Origin: Chelativorans sp. YIM 93263
Lineage (GTDB): Bacteria; Pseudomonadota; Alphaproteobacteria; Rhizobiales; Rhizobiaceae
DNA: 64,000 nt
Direction: 5' to 3'
NCBI RefSeq assembly: GCF_028767125.1
Contig: NZ_JAKCWP010000009.1
Coordinates: 1 to 64,000 of the forward strand
Part shown: in pieces, positions 40,559 through 48,351 of the stretch
How positions within the stretch are numbered: position 1 is the first letter of the stretch
Layout: each line of letters opens with the position of its first letter
Program-made: the position numbers and the translations under genes
Notes under the pieces: generated by a model
Databases searched by the model: none
Told to the model about the DNA's origin: nothing
What the model saw: the letters and a program-made list of their open reading frames with translations, nothing else

Positions 40559-40942
40559 ATGACGGATGTAACCCGAGTTGACAAGCAGGCGGCTCGCCTG
40601 AGAGAGGCGCGCAAGATGCGAAACTTCGCCACTGCGAAAGACGCGGCGCTCCGTTTTGGCTGGAACTACAACACCTATTCCCAGCATGAGAGAGGGCATT
40701 CCGGCATCACGCGTGCCGCCAAGGACTACGCGCGCGCCTTCAAAGTAAGTGAGGCTTGGCTCCTCACTGGAGAAGGTTCTCCCGAGGATGCCTTTGCGGG
40801 TCAAAGCGAAGAACTGCGGGAGGTCTTTACCCGTTTGGCCGATGCACCTCCGGCCGTCCAGGCGCGAGTGTTAAGTGTCGCTAAGGCGCTTCTCGAAGAC
40901 TACGAGCAGTCGCGAAATACCGCCACGACTCCCACCTCGTGA
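40559..40942 (+). CDS. CI-like repressor, XRE family, no cleavage domain
   Basis: The 127-residue protein has an N-terminal XRE-type DNA-binding domain (AARLREARKMRNFATAKDAALRFGWNYNTYSQHERG) and a short C-terminal tail. Lambda-type repressors need an S24 peptidase domain for RecA-dependent self-cleavage; none is present here. The ATG lies two bases after an operator, with no ribosome site, so the mRNA could be leaderless like lambda cI from PRM. It is divergent from cro. Confidence 0.7.
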   Translation: MTDVTRVDKQAARLREARKMRNFATAKDAALRFGWNYNTYSQHERGHSGITRAAKDYARAFKVSEAWLLTGEGSPEDAFAGQSEELREVFTRLADAPPAVQARVLSVAKALLEDYEQSRNTATTPTS

Positions 40943-41148
40943 TCCACATGCACCACCCATGTTCCGCCATGGGCGACTTGCATTGATGAGGCTAGTGCCT
41001 CAGCAGCAACATTCACATCGCGATAGGGATTAGACGACGCCGTCCCCGAACCGAATGCGGCAGCTGCGATCAGGCCACCAAACACCGCTCGTCTATCCAC
41101 TTTTCCGTCTTCAGTTGTTTCCCCTTGCAGCTCCGTCGTTTCGGCCCT
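40900..41148 (-). CDS. Tat-signal-like small protein convergent with cI, LexA-type box upstream
   Basis: From ATG 41148 the 82-residue protein starts with a twin-arginine-like signal (KVDRRAVFGGLIAAAAFG) and has a C-terminal domain (ALASSMQVAHGGTWVVHVDHEVGVVAVFR) that recurs in prophages of Rhizobiales. Its last 43 bp overlap the 3' end of the CI-like gene, convergent. A GAAC-N7-GAAC box lies 53-67 bp upstream, so it could be SOS-induced. ATG 41166 is an alternative start. Confidence 0.65.
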   Translation of the reverse strand, partial: RAETTELQGETTEDGKVDRRAVFGGLIAAAAFGSGTASSNPYRDVNVAAEALASSMQVAHGGTWVVHVDHEVGVVAVFRDCS

Positions 41149-41166
41149 CATTTGCCTCGCCCGCAT

Positions 41167-41417
41167 TTAACCTTTTCCTCAACCCCATTTCACTCCGCCA
41201 GAACAGAATAGGAACAATTTCCTGAATTCTATGTCAATCTCGAATTCCACCGGAGATTGTTCCGTTCTCAGGCATTCAAGCCGCCAAGTCATCGTTTACA
41301 AGCGTTTCAATTCGTTCCGATTTGCAACAACCTGTGAAGATCCTCGTCAAGAGTACCCATAAGGCACGCACAAAGCCCAGAGATTCGAAATCCCGGTAAG
41401 GCTCACGCGCAGGCAGA
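41167..41417. other. Non-coding regulatory region between the Tat-like gene and the rightward promoter
   Basis: No convincing gene is seen here. The segment is AT-richer than its surroundings and holds the LexA-type box (41201-41215), with further GTTC and AATTC motifs near 41226-41275. It probably contains the promoter of the minus-strand gene at 41148. The rightward promoter with its own operators begins at 41418. No terminator hairpin was seen. Confidence 0.5.
41201..41215 (-). promoter_or_regulatory. LexA-type SOS box (GAAC-N7-GAAC)
   Basis: GAAC at 41201-41204, seven bases, then GAAC at 41212-41215 is the alphaproteobacterial LexA box (GTTC-N7-GTTC on the minus strand). It lies upstream of the minus-strand gene starting at 41148. 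By analogy with LexA-controlled phage antirepressors it may link host DNA damage to prophage induction. Confidence 0.55.
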
Positions 41418-41467
41418 CGTGAGTTATTCACATTTCATTTGACATTGTGATGTGAGTAAATCACATT
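41418..41467 (+). promoter_or_regulatory. Rightward promoter with repressor operators (PL-like counterpart)
   Basis: -35 TTGACA (41439-41444), a 17-bp spacer and -10-like CACATT (41462-41467) with the operator TGTGA-gtaaa-TCACA (41451-41465). A second palindrome CGTGA-gttat-TCACA lies at 41418-41432. The layout matches the leftward cro promoter base for base in spacing. It would drive the plus-strand genes from 41556, possibly as far as integrase. Confidence 0.65.
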
Positions 41468-41555
41468 AACGTTGCATCCTTAAAGGGGCCGCGCCGTCAC
41501 AGGTTTCGCATCCGGCGCGGCCTACTCGGGAGGATCAAGCAAACGGAGCGCTGCT

Positions 41556-41780
41556 ATGCCCGACCACCACGGAACAAGTCTGACACTCCGCCTCTGCGGA
41601 AACACGGGGATTATGACAGATGACTTGCTCGCAGGGCTCAAGGAACTCCTTGCCCGGCATGGCCTGCGTCTTTGTTACGTGACGCCGGTGCAAGAGACGC
41701 GTGACGGTACAAGGTCCCTGCTGTCTCGCCGTGGACGATACGAGCTCCAGTCGGTCAACGACGAAGGAGAGGACTCGTGA
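41556..41780 (+). CDS. Small early plus-strand protein (74 aa)
   Basis: The first gene after the PL-like promoter. The 74-residue protein has a hydrophobic start (SLTLRLCGNTGIMTDDLLAGL), a helix and a basic loop (LLSRRGRYELQSVND). Its stop overlaps the start of the next gene (GTGA). Possibly an anti-host or regulatory early protein, but no family is recognised. Confidence 0.6.
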   Translation: MPDHHGTSLTLRLCGNTGIMTDDLLAGLKELLARHGLRLCYVTPVQETRDGTRSLLSRRGRYELQSVNDEGEDS

Positions 41781-42085
41781 GCGCGAGCGAACATTCAAGA
41801 CGGCTCGGCCGCCGGGCTGCTTGGCGCGGTGTTTCGATCTCGGCGGATGACCCCGACATGCGTTCTCTATCCTTCTTGTTAGAGGACGACACTGTCCTGC
41901 GCCTGCGCCTTCCGGACGCCGATGCCCGCCAACTCGCCGGGGCGATCCTGGACATGTCTCAGAAGCGCCGCCTGTCCGATGCCAGTCGGAAGCTGCCTCA
42001 GCCGCAGAGCCGTTTCCATTCCGAAAGATCCTCTGGCAGATCGAGCTTGGACGTATCGACGCCGGATGATGGGGAAGCGGTATGA
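41777..42085 (+). CDS. Small early plus-strand protein (102 aa)
   Basis: GTG 41777 overlaps the stop of the preceding gene. The first 60 residues (SISADDPDMRSLSFLLEDDTV, RLRLPDADARQLAGAILD) look like a compact alpha/beta domain; the last 35 are basic and overlap the minus-strand gene 41998-42225 by 88 bp. The tail may be non-conserved. Function unknown. Confidence 0.5.
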   Translation: MSASEHSRRLGRRAAWRGVSISADDPDMRSLSFLLEDDTVLRLRLPDADARQLAGAILDMSQKRRLSDASRKLPQPQSRFHSERSSGRSSLDVSTPDDGEAV

Positions 42086-42225
42086 CCGCCCAGGAGATCG
42101 AGCAGCGCGGCCTCCGGCGCATGGTAGAAGCCGACGGCATCCCCGTCGACCGACGCAACGAAGCGGGGGCCTTGGCGCATGATCGCTACCACCGCACCGC
42201 GCCTTTCGATCATCCAACCGTTCAT
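41998..42225 (-). CDS. Small minus-strand phage protein (75 aa)
   Basis: The 75-residue protein (start MNGWMIERRGAVVAI) contains FVASVDGDAVGFYHAPEAALL and the end LDLPEDLSEWKRLCG, a type that recurs in rhizobial phages. Its end overlaps the plus-strand gene at 41777-42085 tail to tail. GAGGAG lies about 11 bases before the start. Function unknown. Confidence 0.6.
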   Translation of the reverse strand: MNGWMIERRGAVVAIMRQGPRFVASVDGDAVGFYHAPEAALLDLLGGHTASPSSGVDTSKLDLPEDLSEWKRLCG

Positions 42226-42371
42226 ACGGCATCAGCTCCTCGTGTTCGTTTGCGTTCGAGGGGTTGCGCGAGCCGCGATGTTTGCGGCAGCCGGCCCGCA
42301 TCTTCTTTAGCTTTATCGTTCAGCGGCAGCGCGTGTCACGCGCCAAATCCGGAACAAGCGAGGCTGCGCCC

Positions 42372-42506
42372 ATGAAACCCCTCATGCAGACACCCGGGGC
42401 CGACGAGCCCTTTTCCATCACCGGCCTGCTCACCGATCTCGCTGCCCTTGCTGCGGTCGGCGCGTTCGTCGCGGTCGCATGCGCTTTCATCATGGGGGCG
42501 TTCTGA
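42372..42506 (+). CDS. Small membrane protein (44 aa), first of two coupled
   Basis: ATG 42372 starts a 44-residue protein with a polar start (MKPLMQTPGADEPFSI) and one hydrophobic helix (LLTDLAALAAVGAFVAVACAF). Its stop overlaps the start of the next gene (TGATG), so the two are translated together. No family is recognised; a role in membrane remodelling or lysogen protection is possible. Confidence 0.55.
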   Translation: MKPLMQTPGADEPFSITGLLTDLAALAAVGAFVAVACAFIMGAF

Positions 42507-42646
42507 TGCTGGAGCTTCTCACTGCCGCCGCTTCCGGCCTCGCTCTCGGCCTCATCTGCATGGTCATCGCCGTTGCGATCATCAAGCGCCGCGAGGGCCA
42601 GGCGCGAGACGACTTCATGGCCAACAAAGATCACTGGGGAATGTAA
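42506..42646 (+). CDS. Small membrane protein (46 aa), second of two coupled
   Basis: From ATG 42506 the frame runs to TAA 42644-42646, giving 46 residues: a hydrophobic helix (LLTAAASGLALGLICMVIAV), a basic stop-transfer (IIKRREGQARDD) and a Trp-Gly-Met end. Below usual gene-caller size. It forms a TGATG junction with the preceding gene, which is good support for both. Confidence 0.55.
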   Translation: MLELLTAAASGLALGLICMVIAVAIIKRREGQARDDFMANKDHWGM

Positions 42647-42678
42647 TCGTGGAGAAACGTCAGACGGGACGACGGATG

Positions 42679-43332
42679 CTAGGAAAGAGAGTTCTTGTCT
42701 CGCACATGCTCGTCCAGCAGGCTAGCAAACTTGCCCCACTCTTTGTGAAACGATTCGAGAAATTTTGCGGTAGTTTCGGCTTTGGCTGGGAGATCAGCTG
42801 CACTTTTTGCCACCTCTGGATGCGTCCGCAGCAATTTCGCCATGTACCGAACACCGTCTTGGGCCTTCAGTGTACTAATAGGAATTATCTCTCTCACATC
42901 CTGCAGGTGCTCACTTTCAAGTACGAACTTGGCGCAGCTCAAACTAAGAGACAAATTAATGGCGAGCTCGTCATCCACGGGTGCGCCGAATTTAAGCTGT
43001 CGCAGGTCGTAGACGGTATCCGGAACAGCTTTTTGCAAATTGCCGGTAGTGATCTCGGCATCACGCAGTGCACGCTCCAATTTGCGAAACTCACTTCTTT
43101 GGCTGAAACCGATCAACTGAGAATGTCGCCGCTCCTGCAACTCATCAGAGCGTCTCATGGCCAACACGCTCAGTGTTCCTGCGAGGAGAGCGAGGGCGCC
43201 GGCAATCAAAGTCTGCCATTTCTCAAGCCAGCCAGAGACGTCACTGAAGGTCGAGAGCGCCAGCCCAAGAGCCACGCCAAGTATGATGCAAACTGCGTTG
43301 CTCGCAGCGCTAAGCGCTCGATCAATGTCCAT
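42679..43332 (-). CDS. Minus-strand membrane protein with coiled coil, near integrase
   Basis: The 217-residue protein has two transmembrane helices (about 10-28 and 40-60), then a long Arg/Glu/Ser-rich cytoplasmic helical region (LQERRHSQLIGFSQRSEFRK, and to the end). It resembles the cargo gene at 35427 in topology. Its strand is opposite to the surrounding plus-strand genes, so it probably has its own promoter. A lysogen-expressed immunity or exclusion role is possible but not shown. Confidence 0.65.
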   Translation of the reverse strand: MDIDRALSAASNAVCIILGVALGLALSTFSDVSGWLEKWQTLIAGALALLAGTLSVLAMRRSDELQERRHSQLIGFSQRSEFRKLERALRDAEITTGNLQKAVPDTVYDLRQLKFGAPVDDELAINLSLSLSCAKFVLESEHLQDVREIIPISTLKAQDGVRYMAKLLRTHPEVAKSAADLPAKAETTAKFLESFHKEWGKFASLLDEHVRDKNSLS

Positions 43333-43405
43333 ACTGCTTGCCCGCGTCTCCCCTCAATTTCCAATCATGCGGCTGAAACGCACCGATGACAAGGAGCGGA
43401 GTTTC

Positions 43406-43690
43406 ATGATCCAGCACCACGAAGGCAAGAGCCAGGTCAGCTGCGACCACTGCCCAGCGAGCTATCCCAATACATACGCCCACGAGGATTTCCGGGTGAT
43501 GATCGCCGACGCGAAGACGGCCGGCTGGATCATCCGCAAAGCCAAGCCGCCGAAGGACGGAAGCGATACGTCCGACCTGTTCGGGTCCGCACCCCGACTT
43601 GCGCGGCGCGAGAGCGGCGAGGAGCAGCCCTACACGCACACCTGCCCGGAATGCGCAGCCCGGGAGAGCATCGAGGGGAGGCTTTTTTGA
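43406..43690 (+). CDS. Small zinc-binding-like phage protein (94 aa)
   Basis: ATG 43406 follows a GGAG motif at short spacing. The 94-residue protein has an N-terminal CDHCPASYPN and a C-terminal CPECAARES, so a zinc-ribbon is likely. The central helix (HEDFRVMIADAKTAGWIIR) is conserved in shape. Possible transcription or nucleic-acid binding role in the excision/integration region. Confidence 0.65.
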   Translation: MIQHHEGKSQVSCDHCPASYPNTYAHEDFRVMIADAKTAGWIIRKAKPPKDGSDTSDLFGSAPRLARRESGEEQPYTHTCPECAARESIEGRLF

Positions 43691-43718
43691 GCGATCTTCC
43701 TCTGGCGAACGGGCCGAC

Positions 43719-43997
43719 ATGCAAGCGGGTAAAGGAATGACGGCTCGCGGCTTCATTGATCGGCCGGTGCCGCGAATCGGCATGCGGATTAATGACGTCG
43801 CGCTTTCGCTTGGTGTCAGCCCGAACACGATCCTGAAGCTCGTCGAGGAAGGACGGCTGCCCCGGCCTCGCGTCTGGAATCGGACGAAGATATGGCGCGT
43901 GGCGGAGATTGACGCCGCGCTTGCCGAATGGCCTACTGACCGCCCGGTTGACGAGCCGGAACCCGAGGACCTCGAAGAATGGAGGGCCGAGGCGTGA
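43719..43997 (+). CDS. Excisionase / MerR-type HTH protein
   Basis: The 92-residue protein contains MRINDVALSLGVSPNTILKL, then EEGRLPRPRVWNRTKIWRVAEID, the winged-helix excisionase pattern (AlpA/Xis type). It precedes the integrase with an overlap of 4 bp (GTGA). It would direct excision and block reintegration. The start is uncertain: ATG 43719 or 43737. Confidence 0.75.
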   Translation: MQAGKGMTARGFIDRPVPRIGMRINDVALSLGVSPNTILKLVEEGRLPRPRVWNRTKIWRVAEIDAALAEWPTDRPVDEPEPEDLEEWRAEA

Positions 43998-45202
43998 CTG
44001 CTCCCGAGCTTCTGGACGAGGATTTGGCCGCGATCGACCTGCCATACATAGAGAAGAACGTTTCCCGCCACGGTGGCGTTCGCCGCTATTTCCGCTACGA
44101 GGGAAAGCGCTACGGTCGTCTCCCGGACGATCCGGACAGCGAGGAGTTTTCCAGGGAATACTGGAGACTGCGCCGTATTGCTGAAGGCGAGGGGCAAGCT
44201 GACGACGGCGCGAAGGACGATCTTTCCGGCCGTCCGCAGCCTGGCACCTTTCGCTGGCTTTGCTCTCTCTATCTCGCCTCGGATGCTTATCGCCGGCTGG
44301 ACAAAACAACCCAGGCCAAGCGGCGGGCGATTATCGATGCCATGCTGCTGGAGCCGCTGAAGCCAGGAGGCAAGCGGCTCTACGCGAACATGCCCCTGGC
44401 GGCGCTCGACGTGAAGAACATCGAGGTCCTTCGCGATCGCAAGGCGTCAACGCCGTTCGCGGCGGATGAGCGGCTGAAGGTATTGCGGCAGGTATTTGAG
44501 ACCACACGGCCGGGCAGGGACGGCAAACGCGAGAAGATCGTCAAGGAGAATCGCGCCAGGTTGGTGCAGCCCTTCCGCAAGAAGTCCGAGGGCCATCATA
44601 CGATTACGGCGGAAGAGATTGGAAGATATATCCAGCACCACGGCACCGCCTCAAAGGCGACACTCGCGATCGTCATTTTGATGTACACCGGCCTGCGTGT
44701 TTCGGACCTTGCAACGATCGGGCCGCAGCATCGTCGCGGCGACATCTTCCAGCTACGGCTTTTCAAGAACCGAAACCGGGGACCGGTAACGCTTCAGATC
44801 GCCATTCATCCGATCCTGGATACGGTCCTTGCGATGCATCCGGCAAAGGGCATGAACTATCTGCTCACCGAATACGGCAAGCCTTTCTCGATCAAGGGCC
44901 TGGGCAACAGGGTGTCCGACTGGTTCGACCAGGCGGGCCTTCCTCACTGCACCGCCCACACCGTGCGCAAGGGACTGGCGACCAGCCTGGCCGAGAGCGA
45001 GGCAACCGACTCGATGCTCGACGGGCTGTTCGGTTGGAAGGACGGCAAAACGTCCAAGATCTACACCGCCAAAAAGCAACAGGCGAAGCTCGCCAGGCAA
45101 GCCGTTTTGCGAATCGATTGGGGTGAAATGGGGAACATACTGCCACACCCAAATGGAGGGGTGGCGTCCCAGCCCGAAAACGCCGAGAAAAAAGCTAACT
45201 AG
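43994..45202 (+). CDS. Tyrosine-recombinase integrase
   Basis: GTG 43994, seven bases after GGAGGG and overlapping the excisionase stop, gives 402 residues; an in-frame ATG at 43979 is the alternative. Catalytic residues: Arg235 in MYTGLRVSDL, the His322-x2-Arg325 box (HTVR) and nucleophile Tyr357 in SKIYTAKK. The N-terminal half is a DNA arm-binding and core-binding region. It ends 33 bp from the 3' end of tRNA-Cys, the probable attachment site. Confidence 0.9.
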   Translation: MTAPELLDEDLAAIDLPYIEKNVSRHGGVRRYFRYEGKRYGRLPDDPDSEEFSREYWRLRRIAEGEGQADDGAKDDLSGRPQPGTFRWLCSLYLASDAYRRLDKTTQAKRRAIIDAMLLEPLKPGGKRLYANMPLAALDVKNIEVLRDRKASTPFAADERLKVLRQVFETTRPGRDGKREKIVKENRARLVQPFRKKSEGHHTITAEEIGRYIQHHGTASKATLAIVILMYTGLRVSDLATIGPQHRRGDIFQLRLFKNRNRGPVTLQIAIHPILDTVLAMHPAKGMNYLLTEYGKPFSIKGLGNRVSDWFDQAGLPHCTAHTVRKGLATSLAESEATDSMLDGLFGWKDGKTSKIYTAKKQQAKLARQAVLRIDWGEMGNILPHPNGGVASQPENAEKKAN

Positions 45203-45234
45203 ATCAGTTGGTTATTGCCACAAGGTGTGGCAAG

Positions 45235-45308
45235 TGGAGGCCTCGCCCGGAATCGAACCGGGGTGCAAGGATTTGCAGTCCTCTGCGTAACCACTCCGCC
45301 ACGAGGCC
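45235..45308 (-). tRNA. tRNA-Cys (GCA anticodon), prophage attachment site
   Basis: Read on the minus strand, acceptor stem GGCCTCG...CGAGGCC, anticodon GCA within a CTGCAAATC loop, T arm GGTTCGATTCC, discriminator U and encoded CCA at 45235-45237. It is intact. Its 3' end faces the integrase, so the attachment core probably lies in the 3' half of the gene, with the prophage supplying or preserving the end. Confidence 0.95.
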
Positions 45309-45586
45309 GTGACAGCGTTCATTAGGTTGTGTCGAATTTTCCGTCAAGGCAACAGATGCCATTCGAGGCGGTTTCTTCAGCTCATTTTTTGAAGCGTCCC
45401 CGAACTCTTCCAGCACCAGGTGCGTGTAGGGCCTACGGACGAGGTAGGAAATCCGGCTTTCATATCAAGGACCGGAAGGGGTGAAGTGAAATCGGCTGGC
45501 CGCCGCTCTTGCTTTTCGCTCTCGTTTCCGGCTAATTCCCGCCGCATTCTCAGCAACAACAATCCGCCGGAGCGGAGAGTGCGATC

Positions 45587-46084
45587 ATGTCTCTTCCCGA
45601 AAAAGCCTTTCCCGTATCCTGGGACCAGTTTCACCGTGATGCGCGGGCGCTCGCCTGGCGCCTGGCCAGCAGCAACGGTCGATGGAAAGCGATCGTCTGC
45701 ATCACGCGGGGAGGGCTTGTTCCGGCAGCGGTCGTCGCGCGTGAGCTCGGGATCAGGCTGATTGAAACCGTCTGCGTCGCTTCCTATCACGAATACAGCG
45801 AGCAAGGGGATCTGGAGGTTCTCAAGGAGATCTCGGCGGACCTCCTGGTGGACGAAGGCCGCGAGGTTCTGATTGTCGACGATCTGACCGATACCGGCAG
45901 AACGGCGGCGATCGTGCGTGCCATGATCCCGAAGGCGCATTTCGCCGCAGTCTACGCAAAGCCGCAGGGACGGCCTCAAGTCGATACGTTTATCACCGAG
46001 GTCTCGCAGGATACCTGGATCTACTTTCCCTGGGACATGGGCTTTTCCTATCAAAAGCCCATCGCCGACAACGCAGACGGCTGA
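45587..46084 (+). CDS. gpt: Xanthine-guanine phosphoribosyltransferase
   Basis: The 165-residue protein has the PRPP-binding motif [14 protein letters not shown] and the [17 protein letters not shown] loop typical of bacterial Gpt. It salvages xanthine and guanine with PRPP to XMP and GMP in the cytoplasm. WDMGF near the end fits. First clear chromosomal gene to the right of tRNA-Cys, with a 278-bp upstream region free of genes. Confidence 0.9.
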   Translation: MSLPEKAFPVSWDQFHRDARALAWRLASSNGRWKAIVCITRGGLVPAAVVARELGIRLIETVCVASYHEYSEQGDLEVLKEISADLLVDEGREVLIVDDLTDTGRTAAIVRAMIPKAHFAAVYAKPQGRPQVDTFITEVSQDTWIYFPWDMGFSYQKPIADNADG

Positions 46085-46177
46085 GCAGCGGCTCGCCTCT
46101 TCCTTCCCAATTATTTGCCTATGCGCGTAAGCGCCATATGTTCCATCCAACGATTCGTTTTTGTTCGAAGGGAGATC

Positions 46178-46663
46178 ATGGGCCACATTGCGCGCATCAA
46201 TGTTCTGGAACGGCTCCGCCAGCTTTTTGGCGGCAACCCACCGCACGTGCAGGTTGCGGCGTTGCCGTGGCGGCGCGGACAGGACGGTGTTGAAATCATG
46301 CTGGTCACCAGCCGTGGCACCGGCCGGTGGGTGTTGCCCAAGGGATGGCCGGAGGGCCGCGAGGAACTCTCCGAGGCGGCTTCGCGTGAAGCTCTGGAGG
46401 AAGCGGGCGTGGAAGGAAGGACCGACCTATCCCCCATCGGGCACTACTTTTATGGAAAAGAGACTCGAACCGGGCTGCGCCGGCGCTGTGAAGTGGCGGT
46501 ATTTCCGCTGTACGTCGAGCGTGAAGCAAAGCGGTGGCGGGAAAAGAAGAAGCGCACCCGCCGGTGGCATCCTCCGGAAGAGGCCAGTCAACTCGTTGAG
46601 GAGCCGGATCTGGCCGAACTCATCAGCGAGTTTGCCAAAAACTCGACGGTACAAAGCGCTTAG
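46178..46663 (+). CDS. NUDIX hydrolase
   Basis: ATG 46178 is preceded by AAGGGAG. The 161-residue protein contains the NUDIX box GWPEGREELSEAASREALEE followed by AGV (G-x5-E-x7-REUxEExGU), so it hydrolyses a nucleoside diphosphate linked to another group. The basic C-terminal part (REKKKRTRRWHPPEEA) suits a polyphosphate or inositol-phosphate substrate, which is only inference. It follows gpt by 93 bp. Confidence 0.85.
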   Translation: MGHIARINVLERLRQLFGGNPPHVQVAALPWRRGQDGVEIMLVTSRGTGRWVLPKGWPEGREELSEAASREALEEAGVEGRTDLSPIGHYFYGKETRTGLRRRCEVAVFPLYVEREAKRWREKKKRTRRWHPPEEASQLVEEPDLAELISEFAKNSTVQSA

Positions 46664-46774
46664 TGGCGTCTTTTCACGACTTTCGGGCCACCGGTCCTTG
46701 TACCGCGTGAAGGAACGCCTTAGGCGATCATTGCATGACGACGCTCCATCCGGGGAGTGAACGACAGGCTTTCC

Positions 46775-48334
46775 ATGAGCAAGACTTCCACGAACCTAAA
46801 GAAACAGACGCTCGACAAGGATCTGGACAAGCTGGTCTATGTCGAGGAAGCGGCAAACACGCTCGCGCGCGGTCTTGTGGCCCCGGGCCTGGGACTTCTT
46901 TTTCTGGCGCTGGTCGCCTTTCTCGCCTCGATCTACGTTTCCGGAGAGCCGCGCGCGCTGGTGATCGTGGCCGCGGCGGCGCTGGGTGGCTACATGGCGC
47001 TGAATATCGGCGCAAACGATGTGGCCAACAATGTCAGTCCGGCTGTCGGCTCGAGGGCACTCAGCTTGGGCGGAGCCTTGGTTCTCGCCGCAATTTTCGA
47101 GAGTGCGGGCGCGCTGATCGCCGGTGGTGACGTGGTCGACACGGTCTCGAAGGGCATAATCGCACCGGAGGCGGTAGGAAGTCCGGGGATTTTCATACGG
47201 GTGATGATGGCGGCGCTCGTCTCTTCGGCCTTATGGATCAACCTTGCCACTTGGGTCGGTGCACCGGTTTCGACAACGCATTCGGTGGTAGGCGGCGTGA
47301 TGGGGGCTGGCATTGCGGCCGCCGGATTTGCCGCCGTAGACTGGTTCACCATGGCGCAAATCGCGGCGAGCTGGGTTGTCTCGCCGGTGATGGGCGGAGT
47401 CGTCGCCGCTCTTTTCCTGGGCTTCGTGAAAACGTTTGTCATTTACCAGGACGATAAAATCGCTGCCGCGCGGCGCTGGGTGCCGCTTCTGATCGCGATT
47501 ATGGCCGGTGCTTTCACGGCCTATCTGGCCACGAAAGGCCTGAAACAGATTGTCCCTATCGATACCTCGACGGCCATGATCCTCGGGGTGGTCGCCTTCT
47601 TCGTATTCTGGGGCGTTTCTCATCCATTCGTACGCCACCAGTCAAAAGGGATGGATAACCGCAATCAGTCGCTGCGCCGGCTGTTCAACCTGCCGCTCGT
47701 TATTTCGGCGGCACTTTTGTCGTTTGCTCACGGGGCCAACGATGTGGCGAATGCGGTGGGACCGCTGGCGGCGATCGTGTTCACCGCACAGGCCGATGCA
47801 ATCACGACCGAAGTTTCCATTCCACTTTGGGTCATGGTGATCGGTGCTTTCGGCATTTCCCTCGGGCTGGTGCTCTTCGGGCCGAAGCTCATCCGCATGG
47901 TGGGCGAGCAGATTACAAAGCTCAATCCCATGCGGGCGTTCTGCGTAGCGCTGGCTGCCGCCATTACAGTTATTATCGCTTCGGCACTGGGCCTGCCGGT
48001 CAGTTCCACACACACCGCGGTCGGTGCCATCTTCGGCGTCGGGTTCTTCCGCGAATGGTACACCGCGCGCTCAAAGCGCCGCCGCGCATATCTGGAGCGA
48101 AAGGGACTACGGGTTAAGCAGGAGCGTGCCGAAAGCGGAGAGACCAGTGCCTTTGGCGTTCTGTTCTCAGATGAGGAGGAGCCGTCGGGCAAAGTCTCAC
48201 GCGAGGAAATCCACCGCCGTCGGCTGGTGCGTCGCGCCCATGTGCGGACCATCGTCACCGCTTGGGTTACGACAGTCCCTGCCGCGGCCGCGCTTTCCGC
48301 GGCGATTTTCCTGTTATTCAACCTGATTGGATAG
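46775..48334 (+). CDS. Inorganic phosphate transporter, PiT family
   Basis: The 519-residue membrane protein has both PiT signatures: GANDVANNVSPAVGS and GANDVANAVGPLAA, with about eleven hydrophobic helices and a large cytoplasmic loop. It imports phosphate with a cation. A GTG at 46757 extends it six residues; ATG 46775 with AGG upstream is preferred. Confidence 0.9.
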   Translation: MSKTSTNLKKQTLDKDLDKLVYVEEAANTLARGLVAPGLGLLFLALVAFLASIYVSGEPRALVIVAAAALGGYMALNIGANDVANNVSPAVGSRALSLGGALVLAAIFESAGALIAGGDVVDTVSKGIIAPEAVGSPGIFIRVMMAALVSSALWINLATWVGAPVSTTHSVVGGVMGAGIAAAGFAAVDWFTMAQIAASWVVSPVMGGVVAALFLGFVKTFVIYQDDKIAAARRWVPLLIAIMAGAFTAYLATKGLKQIVPIDTSTAMILGVVAFFVFWGVSHPFVRHQSKGMDNRNQSLRRLFNLPLVISAALLSFAHGANDVANAVGPLAAIVFTAQADAITTEVSIPLWVMVIGAFGISLGLVLFGPKLIRMVGEQITKLNPMRAFCVALAAAITVIIASALGLPVSSTHTAVGAIFGVGFFREWYTARSKRRRAYLERKGLRVKQERAESGETSAFGVLFSDEEEPSGKVSREEIHRRRLVRRAHVRTIVTAWVTTVPAAAALSAAIFLLFNLIG

Positions 48335-48351
48335 GAATACCATCTGAAGAG

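Larger units (their letters stand above)
6470..45234. mobile_element. Lambdoid siphophage prophage (minimum extent) beside tRNA-Cys
   Basis: A continuous run of phage genes extends from a lysis cassette at 6.5 kb to a tyrosine integrase ending 33 bp before the 3' end of tRNA-Cys. Head genes follow the lambda order Nu1-A-W-B-C-Nu3-D-E. Tail genes end with hub and fibre genes, then lysis. An early region with a cro/cI switch lies at 40.3-40.9 kb. All structural genes look full length with no frameshift, so the prophage may be functional. The right boundary is supported by int and the tRNA. The left boundary is only a minimum, because I found no copy of the tRNA-Cys 3' end between 1 and 6470. 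Confidence 0.9.

Noticed and set aside
42082-42375. A 97-residue plus-strand frame coupled to the preceding gene
   Set aside because: The minus-strand frame at 41998-42225 has more protein-like composition, and this one has an Arg/Ser-rich second half. It is not excluded fully.
42448-43389. A 313-residue plus-strand frame
   Set aside because: It runs through the small membrane gene and the antisense of the minus-strand membrane protein. Only the two coupled small genes look real in this area.
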